Source: CAMDMI01 sp044379485
Lineage (GTDB): Bacteria > Bacteroidota > Bacteroidia > Cytophagales > Flexibacteraceae
NCBI GenBank assembly: GCA_044379485.1
Contig: JBIPOE010000004.1
Coordinates: 1 to 64,000 of the forward strand
Length of the DNA: 64,000 bases
Direction: 5' to 3'
Shown: positions 53,682 to 62,709 of the stretch, piece after piece
Numbering within the stretch: the first letter of the stretch is position 1
How the letters are laid out: every line of letters starts with the position of its first letter
Notes under the pieces: generated by a model
What the model saw: the letters and a program-made list of their open reading frames with translations, nothing else
Told to the model about the DNA's origin: nothing
Databases searched by the model: none
Made by a program: the position numbers and the translations under genes

Positions 53682-54632
53682 ATGAAAAGAAATTTATGCA
53701 CCGTTTTATTTGTCATTAGCTTTTGCTTTGGTGGCAAGATTGTAGCGCAACAAGACGCACATTTTACGCAATATATGTTCAACCAATTGTACTTCAATCC
53801 TGCTGCTGCAGGAATTGAACAAGGCTTTCGTGGAGGATTGTTGTATAGAAATCAATGGTCTGGTTACAAAGGACTTAGTGGAGGAGGAGCACCTCAGAAT
53901 ATTTTGTTCACAGGGTCTTTACCAATTCTTTCAGCAAATAGTGGTTTAGGTTTGGTTATTAATAGTGACGAAATTGGTCCATTAACAGATTTACAGGCTT
54001 CTGTGAATGGAAATTATCAATTTAAATTGGGTCAAGGAAAGCTAAACGCTGGTGTGCGAGTTGGCATCCAATCCCGATCAATAAATCCTAAAAATATTCG
54101 TGTAAATAACACTGACGATCAGGTTTATCAAAAATTAATTGGTTCTTCTTCACAATTGGTACCAGATTTTGGTTTCGGTTTGTTTTATACCTCAGAGAAA
54201 TTTTTTGCAGGATTAAGTGCAACTCACCTTGCAGAACCTGAATTTGATTTTTCGGGAGCCCCAAGTACCCTAAACAGACACTTTTATTTTATGGGTGGTT
54301 ATAATTTTGATATTTCACCAAATATTGTTCTTACGCCTTCTATTAATTTAAAATCGGATTCAAAAGTGTTTCAATACGAAGCTTCTGCTTTGGCTAAATT
54401 TAACAATCAGTTTTTGGCAGGTTTAGCTTACAGAGAGCAAGATGCGGTATCGTTAATTGTAGGGTTTACAGCCCTTCAGAATAAATTGAGAATAACTTAT
54501 TCATTAGATTATACAGTTCCAGCAACTGAAGCCAAAAGACCTACATCTCATGAAATTATGGCATCTTACTTTGTACCAATGACATTGAAAGGTCCTAAGC
54601 CAATAATTAGAACACCACGTTACAGAAAATAA
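53682..54632 (+). CDS. PorP/SprF family type IX secretion outer-membrane protein
   Basis: A 316-residue protein with a signal peptide (TVLFVISFCFGGKIVAQ) and the hallmark start of the mature part QQDAHFTQYMFNQLYFNPAA, followed by LYRNQWSGYKGL and a strand-rich beta-barrel. PorP/SprF proteins anchor or pass T9SS substrates at the outer membrane, often paired with specific adhesins. It lies 110 bp before gldK, in the usual Bacteroidota order, and is probably part of the same gliding/secretion regulon. Confidence 0.9.
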   Translation: MKRNLCTVLFVISFCFGGKIVAQQDAHFTQYMFNQLYFNPAAAGIEQGFRGGLLYRNQWSGYKGLSGGGAPQNILFTGSLPILSANSGLGLVINSDEIGPLTDLQASVNGNYQFKLGQGKLNAGVRVGIQSRSINPKNIRVNNTDDQVYQKLIGSSSQLVPDFGFGLFYTSEKFFAGLSATHLAEPEFDFSGAPSTLNRHFYFMGGYNFDISPNIVLTPSINLKSDSKVFQYEASALAKFNNQFLAGLAYREQDAVSLIVGFTALQNKLRITYSLDYTVPATEAKRPTSHEIMASYFVPMTLKGPKPIIRTPRYRK

Positions 54633-54702
54633 TAAAATATATCTAAACCTTACAACGTTATTTCTTTAGCAATCCAAAGTTAATTTATTTGAATTTCGGT
54701 TT

Positions 54703-54710
54703 TATTTTTG
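54703..54710 (+). promoter_or_regulatory. -7 promoter box of the gldKLMN operon
   Basis: TATTTTTG matches TAnnTTTG in an AT-rich stretch 53 bp before the preferred gldK start. An intergenic gap of 110-130 bp separates it from the preceding gene, as expected for a promoter. Confidence 0.5.
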
Positions 54711-54762
54711 TGTATCTGAAAAATCAGCCAGTAATTAACTGGTGAAAAAATTTAAAGGTGAT

Positions 54763-55815
54763 ATGAATATGTGTAAATTTTTAGGGACAATGAGTCCTTT
54801 GCTAGCCATTACCACATTGGCATTGGTAAGCTCCTGCGGCCTTGGGCAGAAGGAAATTCAAGGCGAGTTAGTTGGCGTTCCAAATAGGGAAGGTTGGGTT
54901 CAAACCGTGCCTTATGGAATGACAACTGTTCCTTCCGGAACATTTCATATGGGTCAGTCCGATGAAGATGTTGCGGCCTCACACATCAACTATAATAAAC
55001 AAGTTACAATTGGTGGCTTTTACATGGATGATACTGAAATTACAAATAATGAGTATCGTCAATTTGTGGAAGCAATTTTAACTGATGATACCGTAGGTTT
55101 GGGATCTATTAGTGAAGAATTTGCTCAGATGTTGGCTGAGAGAAAGTTTTATCCGGACACTACTGTTTGGGTTAGAGACTTTAGTCACCACATGGGCGAT
55201 CCAATGATGGAATACTATTGGATTCACCCCGCCTTTGATAATTATCCATTAGTAGGGGTAACCTACAAAGCTGCAAAGCTTTTCTGTAAATGGAGGACTG
55301 GTTACTTGAATAAAGCCAGGACGGATGCAGGTTTACCTGTTATGCCAAATTTCCGATTGCCTTCTGAGGCAGAGTGGGAGTATGCCGCCAGGGGAGGAAG
55401 AGATTTAGCGCCTTTTCCCTGGGGAGGTCCATATGTACGTAATATGAAGGGTTGTATGTTGGCCAACTTTAAGCCTGGCAGAGGAAATTATTATGATGAT
55501 GGATTCTCATATACGTCACCAATTGGACAATATTTTTCAAATGATTACGGTCTTTATGATATGTCAGGAAATGTATCGGAATGGTGTGAAGATGCCTTCT
55601 TTGAGGCATCCGTTCCAGTAGTTTGGGATTTGAATCCTACATATTTCGATGCTAAAGAACCTAGGAAAGTTGTTCGTGGTGGCTCTTGGAAGGATATATC
55701 ATTTTTTCTTCAGAATGGAAGTAGAAACTTCGAATATGAGGATACTGCAAAGTCATTTGTCGGATTTAGGTGCGTGGTCACATATTTAGGTAGATCAGCA
55801 GGCAACGAGTTTTAA
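54763..55815 (+). CDS. gldK: Gliding motility lipoprotein GldK (PorK)
   Basis: A lipoprotein: a signal peptide ends at the lipobox LVSSC, and the rest is a formylglycine-generating-enzyme-like (SUMF1) domain (YGMTTVPSGTFHMGQSDED, GGFYMDDTEITNNEYRQFV, RLPSEAEWEYAARGG, YDMSGNVSEWCED, RGGSWKD). GldK forms the periplasmic ring of the type IX secretion system with GldN and lacks the enzymatic Cys of true FGE. A GTG at 54742 gives a longer N-terminus; the ATG at 54763 is chosen as more usual. It is the first gene of a four-gene operon. Confidence 0.93.
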   Translation: MNMCKFLGTMSPLLAITTLALVSSCGLGQKEIQGELVGVPNREGWVQTVPYGMTTVPSGTFHMGQSDEDVAASHINYNKQVTIGGFYMDDTEITNNEYRQFVEAILTDDTVGLGSISEEFAQMLAERKFYPDTTVWVRDFSHHMGDPMMEYYWIHPAFDNYPLVGVTYKAAKLFCKWRTGYLNKARTDAGLPVMPNFRLPSEAEWEYAARGGRDLAPFPWGGPYVRNMKGCMLANFKPGRGNYYDDGFSYTSPIGQYFSNDYGLYDMSGNVSEWCEDAFFEASVPVVWDLNPTYFDAKEPRKVVRGGSWKDISFFLQNGSRNFEYEDTAKSFVGFRCVVTYLGRSAGNEF

Positions 55816-55861
55816 TTTAGTTTTTTTTAACACAATTTAATTTTCATAACACACAAAAAAA

Positions 55862-56677
55862 ATGAGCGCAAAAAAAGGTGGCTTTCAGGAGAAATTTTAT
55901 ACTAAAATAGCTCCAATTATCACAGGTGTAGGTGCATCCATTGTTATTCTAGGTGCCCTATTTAAAATTATGCACTGGGCTGGTGCTGGTCCGATGTTGA
56001 TTATTGGATTGGGAACGGAAGCCCTGTTATTCTTATTGTTTGCATTTGCACCTCAACCACATGATCCGGAGTGGGCAAGAGTTTATCCTGAACTTGATGA
56101 TGAATATTGGGCTAAATTGCAAAAATCTGGAGCTAAACCAGGTATTGCTGCGGCTGGTCCAGGTGCAGGTGGATTGGATCAAATGCTTGCAAACGCAAAA
56201 ATTGATCAGGGAATGATCGATAGATTGGGTAAAGGATTTACAGGTTTAGCTGATTCAGTAACAAAAATTGGAGACATTACAAATGCTTCTGTTGCTACAA
56301 AAGAATATGCTTCAAATGTTACAAGTGCCTCTAAGGCCATGGCCGATATGAACAAATCGTATGCCTCCACTGTGACTGCAATGGCTGAAATGTCAAACGC
56401 AGCAAATGATGCAAAACAATACCATGTGCAAGTTCAAACCATAACAAAGAATTTGGGTGCTTTAAACGCAGTTTACGAAATGGAACTTCAGGATGCCAAT
56501 AATCATCTTAAGGCTATGAACAAATTTTATAACAATCTTACTACAGCTATGGCTAATTTGGCTGATGCTGGGAAAGATACAGAGGCTTTTAAAGGTGAAC
56601 TTTCTAAATTAACTGGAAATTTAGGAAATCTCAATAAAGTTTATGGCAACATGTTGACTGCCATGAAAGGTTCATAA
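55862..56677 (+). CDS. gldL: Gliding motility protein GldL (PorL)
   Basis: A 271-residue inner-membrane protein with two N-terminal membrane helices (IAPIITGVGASIVILGALFK and MLIIGLGTEALLFLLFAF) separated by the conserved IMHWAG, and a long helical cytoplasmic part. It forms with GldM the proton-driven motor of type IX secretion and gliding; the Glu in the second helix (GTEALL) is the proposed proton-path residue. It is located 46 bp after gldK in an operon order identical to other Bacteroidota. Confidence 0.95.
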   Translation: MSAKKGGFQEKFYTKIAPIITGVGASIVILGALFKIMHWAGAGPMLIIGLGTEALLFLLFAFAPQPHDPEWARVYPELDDEYWAKLQKSGAKPGIAAAGPGAGGLDQMLANAKIDQGMIDRLGKGFTGLADSVTKIGDITNASVATKEYASNVTSASKAMADMNKSYASTVTAMAEMSNAANDAKQYHVQVQTITKNLGALNAVYEMELQDANNHLKAMNKFYNNLTTAMANLADAGKDTEAFKGELSKLTGNLGNLNKVYGNMLTAMKGS

Positions 56678-56714
56678 TTTAGTTTAAAATTTATTTAATC
56701 CTAAAATATAAGAA

Positions 56715-58325
56715 ATGGCAGGCGGTAAGGAAACCCCCAGGCAGAAGTTGATAGGTTTGATGTACCTGGTGCTATTGGCATTATTGGCCCTTCAGGTATC
56801 ATCTGCAATTCTTCAAAAATTTTCATTTTTGAACTCAAGTCTTGAATTGGCTATTGAAAACGCCAATAAGGCAAATGATGGAAAAATCGAAGGGATTAAA
56901 AAATCAGTAGAAAAATCCCCTCAATATCAAAGCGTTCTTGATGAAGCAACAAGAATTAAGAAAATGGCTCGGGAAATGATTTCCGAGATTGAAGGATATA
57001 AGAAGGAAATCATTACCAAGACTGGTGGTATTGATGAGAAAAAGCAATATGTCGGCATGAAGGATGAAGATGTAACTGCCAATCTAATGGTAGGAGATCC
57101 TTCAACTGGGAAAAAAGGAAAGGCCTATGCATTAAAAGATAAGTTAAATAATTTCACTTCTGAATTGAATAAAGCTGCGGGTACAAATTTTGCTCCATTA
57201 GCTCAAGATGGAAAAGATGATCCTTTGGCAAAAGACGATGCAGATCAAAAAAGAAAGGATTTTGCTGAATTGAATTTTTCTCAAACTCCAATGATTGCTG
57301 CATTGGCTGTTCTAAGTGATAAGCAAAGCAAAATAGCTGCATACGAAGCAGATGTTCTTTCTCGCCTTGCTCAAAAAGTAGGTGCAAAAGATTTCAAATT
57401 TGATGTGATTACTGCCGACTACAGCGCTCTTTCTTCCACTGTTGCAGCGGGGACTGATTATGAAGCAAAAATGTTTGTTACAGCCCGGTCATCTGCAATT
57501 ACACCAGTTATGAAATTCAGAGGAAATGCAGTAAAAGTTGAAAATGGAATTGGTATCATTAAATTTAAGGCATCAGCCACAAATTATGATGCTGAAGGAA
57601 ACTCCAAACAACAATGGGAAGGTCAGGTTGCAATGCCTAAGCCTACCGGTGATGGTGATACTATTTTTAAAATTAAAGGTGAATATATAGTTGCAAAACC
57701 AGTAATCGATGTTAAATCTGCTTCTGTAAGTGCTTTATATTTCAATTGTGGAAATGATTTGAATATTCAGGTTCCAGCTTTAGGGGCAAATTATAAGCCT
57801 TCTTTTTCAGCAAAAGGTGCTAACATTATCAATGGAAAGGATAAAGGTGCCATAATTGTCATACCAAATGTGAAAGGAGCTGATGCAAAAGTTTCTATTT
57901 CTGTAAGTAGTGATGGTTCTGCAATTGGTATAAAAGACTTCCCGGTTCGTGGTGTTCCAAGGCCTCAGATTGCTGCTAAAATTGGTGGAAATTATGTAGA
58001 TCAAAAAAGAGGAGTTCCAGCACCGGGTCCGGCGTCAATTCAGGTTTTAGCAGAACCAGATCCTGCGTTTGCATCTGCGCTTCCCAGAGAGGCAAGATAT
58101 AATATTACAGAAGGTGAAGTGACATTGGCAAGAGGAAAAAGAGAAATCACAACAATTGCAATAAAGTCTGATAACGTAAATTTAAGTTCAATTAGAAGTC
58201 AGGCGCAATCTGGTGATAGGATTATTGTTGTTATTAAAAAGGCCAGAAGACTTAATTTCAGAGATGAGTCAGAAGATGTGCCAATTAATGCAGCCTCTTC
58301 CGTAATTACCATTCCGGTTAATTAG
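56715..58325 (+). CDS. gldM: Gliding motility protein GldM (PorM)
   Basis: A 536-residue protein with the hallmark N-terminus MAGGKETPRQKLIGLMYLVL and one membrane helix, followed by a coiled-coil and several periplasmic beta domains that reach toward the GldK-GldN ring. It couples the GldL motor to the outer-membrane part of the type IX secretion system. The length fits the family (about 510-550). The gene is 37 bp after gldL and 37 bp before gldN. Confidence 0.95.
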   Translation: MAGGKETPRQKLIGLMYLVLLALLALQVSSAILQKFSFLNSSLELAIENANKANDGKIEGIKKSVEKSPQYQSVLDEATRIKKMAREMISEIEGYKKEIITKTGGIDEKKQYVGMKDEDVTANLMVGDPSTGKKGKAYALKDKLNNFTSELNKAAGTNFAPLAQDGKDDPLAKDDADQKRKDFAELNFSQTPMIAALAVLSDKQSKIAAYEADVLSRLAQKVGAKDFKFDVITADYSALSSTVAAGTDYEAKMFVTARSSAITPVMKFRGNAVKVENGIGIIKFKASATNYDAEGNSKQQWEGQVAMPKPTGDGDTIFKIKGEYIVAKPVIDVKSASVSALYFNCGNDLNIQVPALGANYKPSFSAKGANIINGKDKGAIIVIPNVKGADAKVSISVSSDGSAIGIKDFPVRGVPRPQIAAKIGGNYVDQKRGVPAPGPASIQVLAEPDPAFASALPREARYNITEGEVTLARGKREITTIAIKSDNVNLSSIRSQAQSGDRIIVVIKKARRLNFRDESEDVPINAASSVITIPVN

Positions 58326-58362
58326 GTTTTTTAGGTGTATCTACTTAAATATTTATAGGTTT

Positions 58363-59289
58363 ATGAAAATCAAATTTAAATTTTTTCTTCTTCTGTGCTT
58401 ACTCGGAGTAGCAAGCAACAGCATTGCCCAGCAAAGGAAGAAAAAGGGCAAGAAAGCTAATGATGAGGCACCTGTGGCGCCTGCATCTGTCGAAACGGCA
58501 CCACCTCCACCGGTTGTTGATGCTTCAGTTTTAATGATGGACAGTGTACGCAGGGAAGATTCGCTTGAAATCTCTCGTGGTTATGATCCTCTTTCTGTGA
58601 GAAAGGTTCATAATTCTGATGTGATGTACAGAATGCAGGTCTGGAGAACTTTGGATTTAAGAGAAAAGTGCAACAAACCTTTATTTGCCAGGGGAAATGA
58701 AATATCTAAGGCCATAATTGATGAAGTTATGGCTGGACGATTGGTGGCATATGCAAAAGATTCACTTTCTAAAATTTTATCAAAAACTGAGTTTGGTGAT
58801 AAAATTATGGATCCAGGAAGTGCCCAGACTGATGCAGATGGAAATCCTATCCCAGGAACAGGGTCTCCGTTTTTAGCGTCATCGTTGTATGTACTTAAAT
58901 TTAGAGAAAATCTTTTGTTCGACAAGCAGCGTTCCAGGTTTTATTATGATATCCAAACCATTACATTGTTTATTCCTGCTGAGTTTAACACCTTGAAAGG
59001 AACAGAAACTGAGGTTGCAACCTTCAAGTATAAAGATCTAGTTAAGGTCTTCAAAAATATGCCTAACGCAAAGTGGTATAATGCGCAAAACAGAGCTGAA
59101 GATAAGAAAATTTCTGATGCAATGGATCTAAGATTATTTTGTTCAAGGATTATTAAGTTATCAAATCCTGATGATAAAATGATTGAGGATATGCCTGAAT
59201 ATTCAACTTCAGATAAAACAATTTTGATTGCATCTCAAAAATACGAGTATGACTTGGTTGCGAAAGAAAATGAAGTCTGGGATTATTAG
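58363..59289 (+). CDS. gldN: Gliding motility protein GldN (PorN)
   Basis: A 308-residue exported protein with a signal peptide (FFLLLCLLGVASNSIAQ), a lysine- and proline-rich linker, and the GldN domain (MYRMQVWRTLDLREKCNKPL, FDKQRSRFYYDIQTITLFIP). It partners with GldK in the periplasmic ring of the type IX secretion system. It closes the operon; a strong terminator follows within 20 bp. Confidence 0.93.
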   Translation: MKIKFKFFLLLCLLGVASNSIAQQRKKKGKKANDEAPVAPASVETAPPPPVVDASVLMMDSVRREDSLEISRGYDPLSVRKVHNSDVMYRMQVWRTLDLREKCNKPLFARGNEISKAIIDEVMAGRLVAYAKDSLSKILSKTEFGDKIMDPGSAQTDADGNPIPGTGSPFLASSLYVLKFRENLLFDKQRSRFYYDIQTITLFIPAEFNTLKGTETEVATFKYKDLVKVFKNMPNAKWYNAQNRAEDKKISDAMDLRLFCSRIIKLSNPDDKMIEDMPEYSTSDKTILIASQKYEYDLVAKENEVWDY

Positions 59290-59307
59290 TAGTTTATAAG
59301 AAATGAA

Positions 59308-59334
59308 AAGGAGGCATTAGCCTCCTTTTTTTTG
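59308..59334 (+). terminator. Terminator of the gldKLMN operon
   Basis: Stem AAGGAGGC/GCCTCCTT with loop ATTA, followed by a T-run. The right arm and T-run overlap the last codons of the convergent pyrB gene. Confidence 0.85.
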
Positions 59335-60225
59335 CCCTAACAAATAAGTTATTGCCATTCTTAAAGCCACACCCATTTCCACTTGATCTAATATAAGAGA
59401 TTTTGGATTGTCAGCAATTTCTGAATCTAATTCTACGCCTCGATTTATTGGTCCTGGGTGCATAATTGTCATATTTTCAATTTCAGAAGAATTTTTGGTT
59501 CCAAAAAATTCATTATATTCTTCCAGACTTGGTAATAGCTCTTTGTCTTGCCTTTCCTTTTGAATTCGTAAATTATAGATTACATTTATTTTGTTTAGCT
59601 CTTGAGTTAAGTTACCATATTTAAGTTTTTTTTGAACGGTATTCGGACCAAAGACGGTGTATTTAATACCTAGTTTATTCCATAATTTCATTGATGATCC
59701 GGCAACCCTGCTATGTATAACATCCCCTTTTAATAGAATTTGTAAATCTTCATTCTTATATCCATTTTTCCATAATGTGAAAAGATCAAGGAGAGCCTGT
59801 GTTGGATGTTCATTTGTTCCGTCACCAGCGTTTATGACTGGGATTCCGGTTTTTTGCGATACATAGTTTGCAGTTCCTGATAATTTATGCCTGATCACTA
59901 TAATGTCAATTTTCATCCTTAATAGGTTTTGAATTGTATCATTTAAGGTTTCTCCCTTTTTTAAAGAACTGGAGCTTGCACTAAAATTTACTACGTCAGC
60001 TGAAAGTCTTTTTTGAGCCAGTTCAAATGAAAGTCTTGTCCTCGTCGAATCTTCAAAGAATATATTAGCCACAGTTATTTCTTTAAGTGCTGGCACCTTT
60101 TTCAATGGTCTGTTTAAAACTTTTTCGAATTCCAAACTGGTATTGTACAAGGTTTGAATATCCTCTATATCAATATCATCAATACTGATTAATCTGTTCG
60201 GCTTAAATTTTAATTGATTATTCAT
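59317..60225 (-). CDS. pyrB: Aspartate carbamoyltransferase catalytic subunit
   Basis: A 302-residue enzyme of pyrimidine synthesis that joins carbamoyl phosphate and aspartate. Carbamoyl-phosphate-binding FFEDSTRTRLSFELAQ and later HPTQALLDLFTLW and MHPGPINRGVELDSE are all in place. Its start overlaps the pyrR stop by 8 bp, and no regulatory pyrI subunit is nearby, as is usual for the PyrB type linked with PyrR. Its stop lies inside the terminator of the convergent gldN gene. Confidence 0.96.
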   Translation of the reverse strand: MNNQLKFKPNRLISIDDIDIEDIQTLYNTSLEFEKVLNRPLKKVPALKEITVANIFFEDSTRTRLSFELAQKRLSADVVNFSASSSSLKKGETLNDTIQNLLRMKIDIIVIRHKLSGTANYVSQKTGIPVINAGDGTNEHPTQALLDLFTLWKNGYKNEDLQILLKGDVIHSRVAGSSMKLWNKLGIKYTVFGPNTVQKKLKYGNLTQELNKINVIYNLRIQKERQDKELLPSLEEYNEFFGTKNSSEIENMTIMHPGPINRGVELDSEIADNPKSLILDQVEMGVALRMAITYLLGQKKGG

Positions 60226-60751
60226 GGATTAAATAAATTTCTATTTTTCCTGATTTATTTTTACTAACTTCTATTTTTTGACTATAATGTGAATCAATTT
60301 TAATTCCTTCAAAATCAACTTCAATCGGTAGTTCCCTTTCCAGATGCCGGTTTACCAAAACTAAAACTTTTATCCATTTAGGTCTTCCAAAATCCTGCAA
60401 GGCATTTATCGCCGCCCTGGTTGTTCTCCCAGTAAAGATAACATCATCTATCAAAAGGACAGGTTGGTCTTCTATTTCAAAGTTTAAATTGCTTTCTGTT
60501 GGAATTATTAATTTTGATCCTGAAATGTAATCATCCCTATAAAATGAAGGGTCAATTGTCCCCAAAACTGTTTCAATCCCAAATTTATTTAAAATTCTTT
60601 CCGATAATGACTTTGCAAGAAGGAAACCACGAGGTTGAATTGACAATATTTTCAAGTTTGGATAAAAAAACATAAGTTCATTTATTTGACCAGCCAATCT
60701 GTCTAAAATTATTTCTGATAGTAAATTATTGATAATCAGTTTTTTATTCAT
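60218..60751 (-). CDS. pyrR: PyrR regulatory/uracil phosphoribosyltransferase protein
   Basis: A 177-residue type I phosphoribosyltransferase from the ATG at 60751 (MNKKLIINNLLSEIILDRLA); a start eight codons earlier is possible. It shows the PRPP loop VLLIDDVIFTGRTTRAAINAL. In Gram-positives PyrR attenuates pyr genes by binding RNA; in Bacteroidota the regulatory role is less certain. No clear attenuator was seen upstream. It forms a two-gene operon with pyrB. Confidence 0.92.
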   Translation of the reverse strand: MNKKLIINNLLSEIILDRLAGQINELMFFYPNLKILSIQPRGFLLAKSLSERILNKFGIETVLGTIDPSFYRDDYISGSKLIIPTESNLNFEIEDQPVLLIDDVIFTGRTTRAAINALQDFGRPKWIKVLVLVNRHLERELPIEVDFEGIKIDSHYSQKIEVSKNKSGKIEIYLIHE

Positions 60752-60833
60752 TTTTTTTATGCAATTTTCAATCATACTAAATAATAATGCAACTAATCTT
60801 TTTTTAAGATGTGATGTTGAATTGTTTTTTTAC

Positions 60834-60841
60834 TATTTTTG
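60834..60841 (+). promoter_or_regulatory. -7 promoter box of the tRNA-Tyr-Gly-Thr cluster
   Basis: TATTTTTG lies 12 bp before tRNA-Tyr and is followed by GCGGTCCTTTT, nearly the same leader as before tRNA-Trp (GCAGTCCTTTT). Confidence 0.65.
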
Positions 60842-60852
60842 CGGTCCTTTTC

Positions 60853-60935
60853 GGGGTGTTACCAGAGTGGCCAAATGGGACAGACTGTAAATCTGTTGAT
60901 TAATTTCTTCGGTGGTTCGAATCCACCACGCCCCA
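60853..60935 (+). tRNA. tRNA-Tyr (anticodon GTA)
   Basis: An 83-nt tRNA with acceptor GGGGTGT/ACGCCCC, anticodon GTA in ACTGTAAATC, a long variable arm as expected for class II tRNA-Tyr, and T-arm GGTTCGAATCC. Confidence 0.95.
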
Positions 60936-60942
60936 CTCAAAG

Positions 60943-61015
60943 GCGGGAGTAGCTCAGTTGGTAGAGCGACAGCCTTCCAAGCTGTAGGTCGCGGGTTCGA
61001 GCCTCGTCTCCCGCT
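60943..61015 (+). tRNA. tRNA-Gly (anticodon TCC)
   Basis: A 73-nt cloverleaf with acceptor GCGGGAG/CTCCCGC, anticodon loop CTTCCAA and T-arm GGTTCGAGCC. It lies 7 bp after tRNA-Tyr. Confidence 0.95.
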
Positions 61016-61025
61016 CTTTTGAAAA

Positions 61026-61097
<72 letters not shown>

Positions 61098-61138
61098 CTA
61101 ATAATTTTGTATTCACATCCTTCAATTGATTTATAATC

Positions 61139-62329
61139 ATGGCTAAAGAGAATTTTGACCGGTCGAAACCCCACGTAAACATCGGTACAATCGGTCACGT
61201 TGACCACGGTAAGACTACACTTACCGCTGCTATTACTAAGGTTCTTTCTAAGAATGATCCTTCAGTTCAGATCCGCGATTTTTCTTCTATCGACAATGCG
61301 CCGGAAGAAAAAGAGCGAGGAATCACCATCAATACATCTCACGTAGAGTATTCCACCAAGAACCGGCATTATGCACACGTTGACTGTCCAGGTCACGCTG
61401 ACTATGTAAAAAACATGGTAACTGGTGCGGCTCAAATGGATGGCGCAATTCTTGTGGTTGCTGCAACGGATGGTCCAATGCCACAAACAAGAGAGCACAT
61501 ACTACTTGCACGTCAGGTGGGTGTACCTCAATTGGTTGTTTTTATGAATAAAGTTGATATGGTTGACGATCCTGAGCTTCTTGAGCTTGTGGAAATGGAA
61601 ATCAGAGAGCTTTTAAGTTTCTATGAATTTGATGGCGATAACATCCCAGTTATTCAAGGTTCTGCCTTGGGTGGATTGAATGATGATCCAAAGTGGGTTG
61701 CAACTATTGATGCCTTGATGGAAGCTGTTGACAGTTTTATTCCAATTCCAACCAGGTTAACTGAGCTTCCATTCCTTATGCCCGTAGAAGATGTTTTCTC
61801 AATTACAGGCAGAGGTACAGTAGCTACTGGTAGAATTGAAAGAGGAATTGTTAACTCCGGAGAGACTGTAGATATTCTTGGTATGGGTGCCGAGAACCTT
61901 AAATCCGTTGTTACTGGTGTTGAAATGTTCCGAAAAATTCTTGACAGGGGTGAGGCTGGTGATAACGTTGGTTTGCTTCTTAGAGGTATCGATAAAGATC
62001 AGATCAAAAGAGGAATGGTTATTTGTAAGCCAGGATCTGTAAAGCCACACCAGGATTTCAAAGCAGAGGTTTATGTGCTTTCAAAAGAAGAAGGTGGTCG
62101 ACACACTCCTTTCTTTAACAAGTACCGTCCTCAGTTTTATATGAGAACAACTGACGTTACTGGGGAAATCACACTTCCAAAAGATGTGGAGATGGTTATG
62201 CCAGGTGATAACATCACTATAACTGTTCATTTGATTAACAAAGTAGCTATGGAAAAAGGTCTTCGATTCGCTATTCGTGAAGGAGGTCGGACTGTAGGTG
62301 CTGGTCAGGTTACTGAAGTTCTTGACTAA
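61139..62329 (+). CDS. tuf: Elongation factor Tu
   Basis: A 396-residue GTPase carrying aminoacyl-tRNA to the ribosome. G1 GHVDHGKTTLT, G3 DCPGHADYVKNM and G4 NKVDMVDD are intact, as is the domain-3 end RFAIREGGRTVGAGQVTEVLD. Length and sequence are complete. It sits between the three-tRNA cluster and a terminator, followed by tRNA-Trp-secE-nusG, the standard Bacteroidota order. Confidence 0.98.
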   Translation: MAKENFDRSKPHVNIGTIGHVDHGKTTLTAAITKVLSKNDPSVQIRDFSSIDNAPEEKERGITINTSHVEYSTKNRHYAHVDCPGHADYVKNMVTGAAQMDGAILVVAATDGPMPQTREHILLARQVGVPQLVVFMNKVDMVDDPELLELVEMEIRELLSFYEFDGDNIPVIQGSALGGLNDDPKWVATIDALMEAVDSFIPIPTRLTELPFLMPVEDVFSITGRGTVATGRIERGIVNSGETVDILGMGAENLKSVVTGVEMFRKILDRGEAGDNVGLLLRGIDKDQIKRGMVICKPGSVKPHQDFKAEVYVLSKEEGGRHTPFFNKYRPQFYMRTTDVTGEITLPKDVEMVMPGDNITITVHLINKVAMEKGLRFAIREGGRTVGAGQVTEVLD

Positions 62330-62342
62330 GATATAGTTAGAA

Positions 62343-62371
62343 AAAAAATCCGCCGAAAGGCGGATTTTTTT
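62343..62371 (+). terminator. Terminator after tuf
   Basis: Stem AATCCGCC/GGCGGATT with a GAAA loop and T-run, 13 bp after the tuf stop. Confidence 0.9.
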
Positions 62372-62393
62372 TATCTTATTAAATAAAAAGCTG

Positions 62394-62401
62394 TAATTTT
62401 G
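62394..62401 (+). promoter_or_regulatory. -7 promoter box of tRNA-Trp/secE
   Basis: TAATTTTG lies 17 bp before tRNA-Trp and after the tuf terminator, followed by the leader GCAGTCCTTTT shared with the tRNA-Tyr promoter. Confidence 0.65.
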
Positions 62402-62417
62402 CAGTCCTTTTTAAAAA

Positions 62418-62490
62418 ACGGGTGTAGCTCAATTGGTAGAGTAGCGGTCTCCAAAACCGTTGGTTGTGGGTTCAAGTCCTACCGCCCGTG
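62418..62490 (+). tRNA. tRNA-Trp (anticodon CCA)
   Basis: A 73-nt cloverleaf with acceptor ACGGGTG/CGCCCGT, anticodon CCA in GTCTCCAAAAC and T-arm GGTTCAAGTCC. It is the only CCA tRNA in the window and is followed 19 bp later by secE. Confidence 0.95.
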
Positions 62491-62508
62491 CAAAAAAGTT
62501 TGATTTCA

Positions 62509-62697
62509 ATGAAGAAAATTACTGAATTCGTTAGCCTGTCCTATCAGGAATTGACCACTAAAGTTAGCTGGCCAACAGGTAGCGATTTGAACAATCAAAC
62601 CATATTGGTTCTTGTAGCCTCAATCATTTTTGCCCTATTAATAGGCATTATGGATTTTGGTTTTGAAGCCTTGATGAAGGTGTTTTATAACCTATAA
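62509..62697 (+). CDS. secE: Preprotein translocase subunit SecE
   Basis: A 62-residue small membrane protein from the ATG at 62509 (MKKITEFVSLSYQELTTKVSW), with one membrane helix (ILVLVASIIFALLIGIMDFGF). SecE clamps SecY in the translocon. The upstream frame extension overlaps tRNA-Trp and is rejected. It lies directly before nusG, its usual partner. Confidence 0.93.
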   Translation: MKKITEFVSLSYQELTTKVSWPTGSDLNNQTILVLVASIIFALLIGIMDFGFEALMKVFYNL

Positions 62698-62709
62698 GAT
62701 TTTTTACAA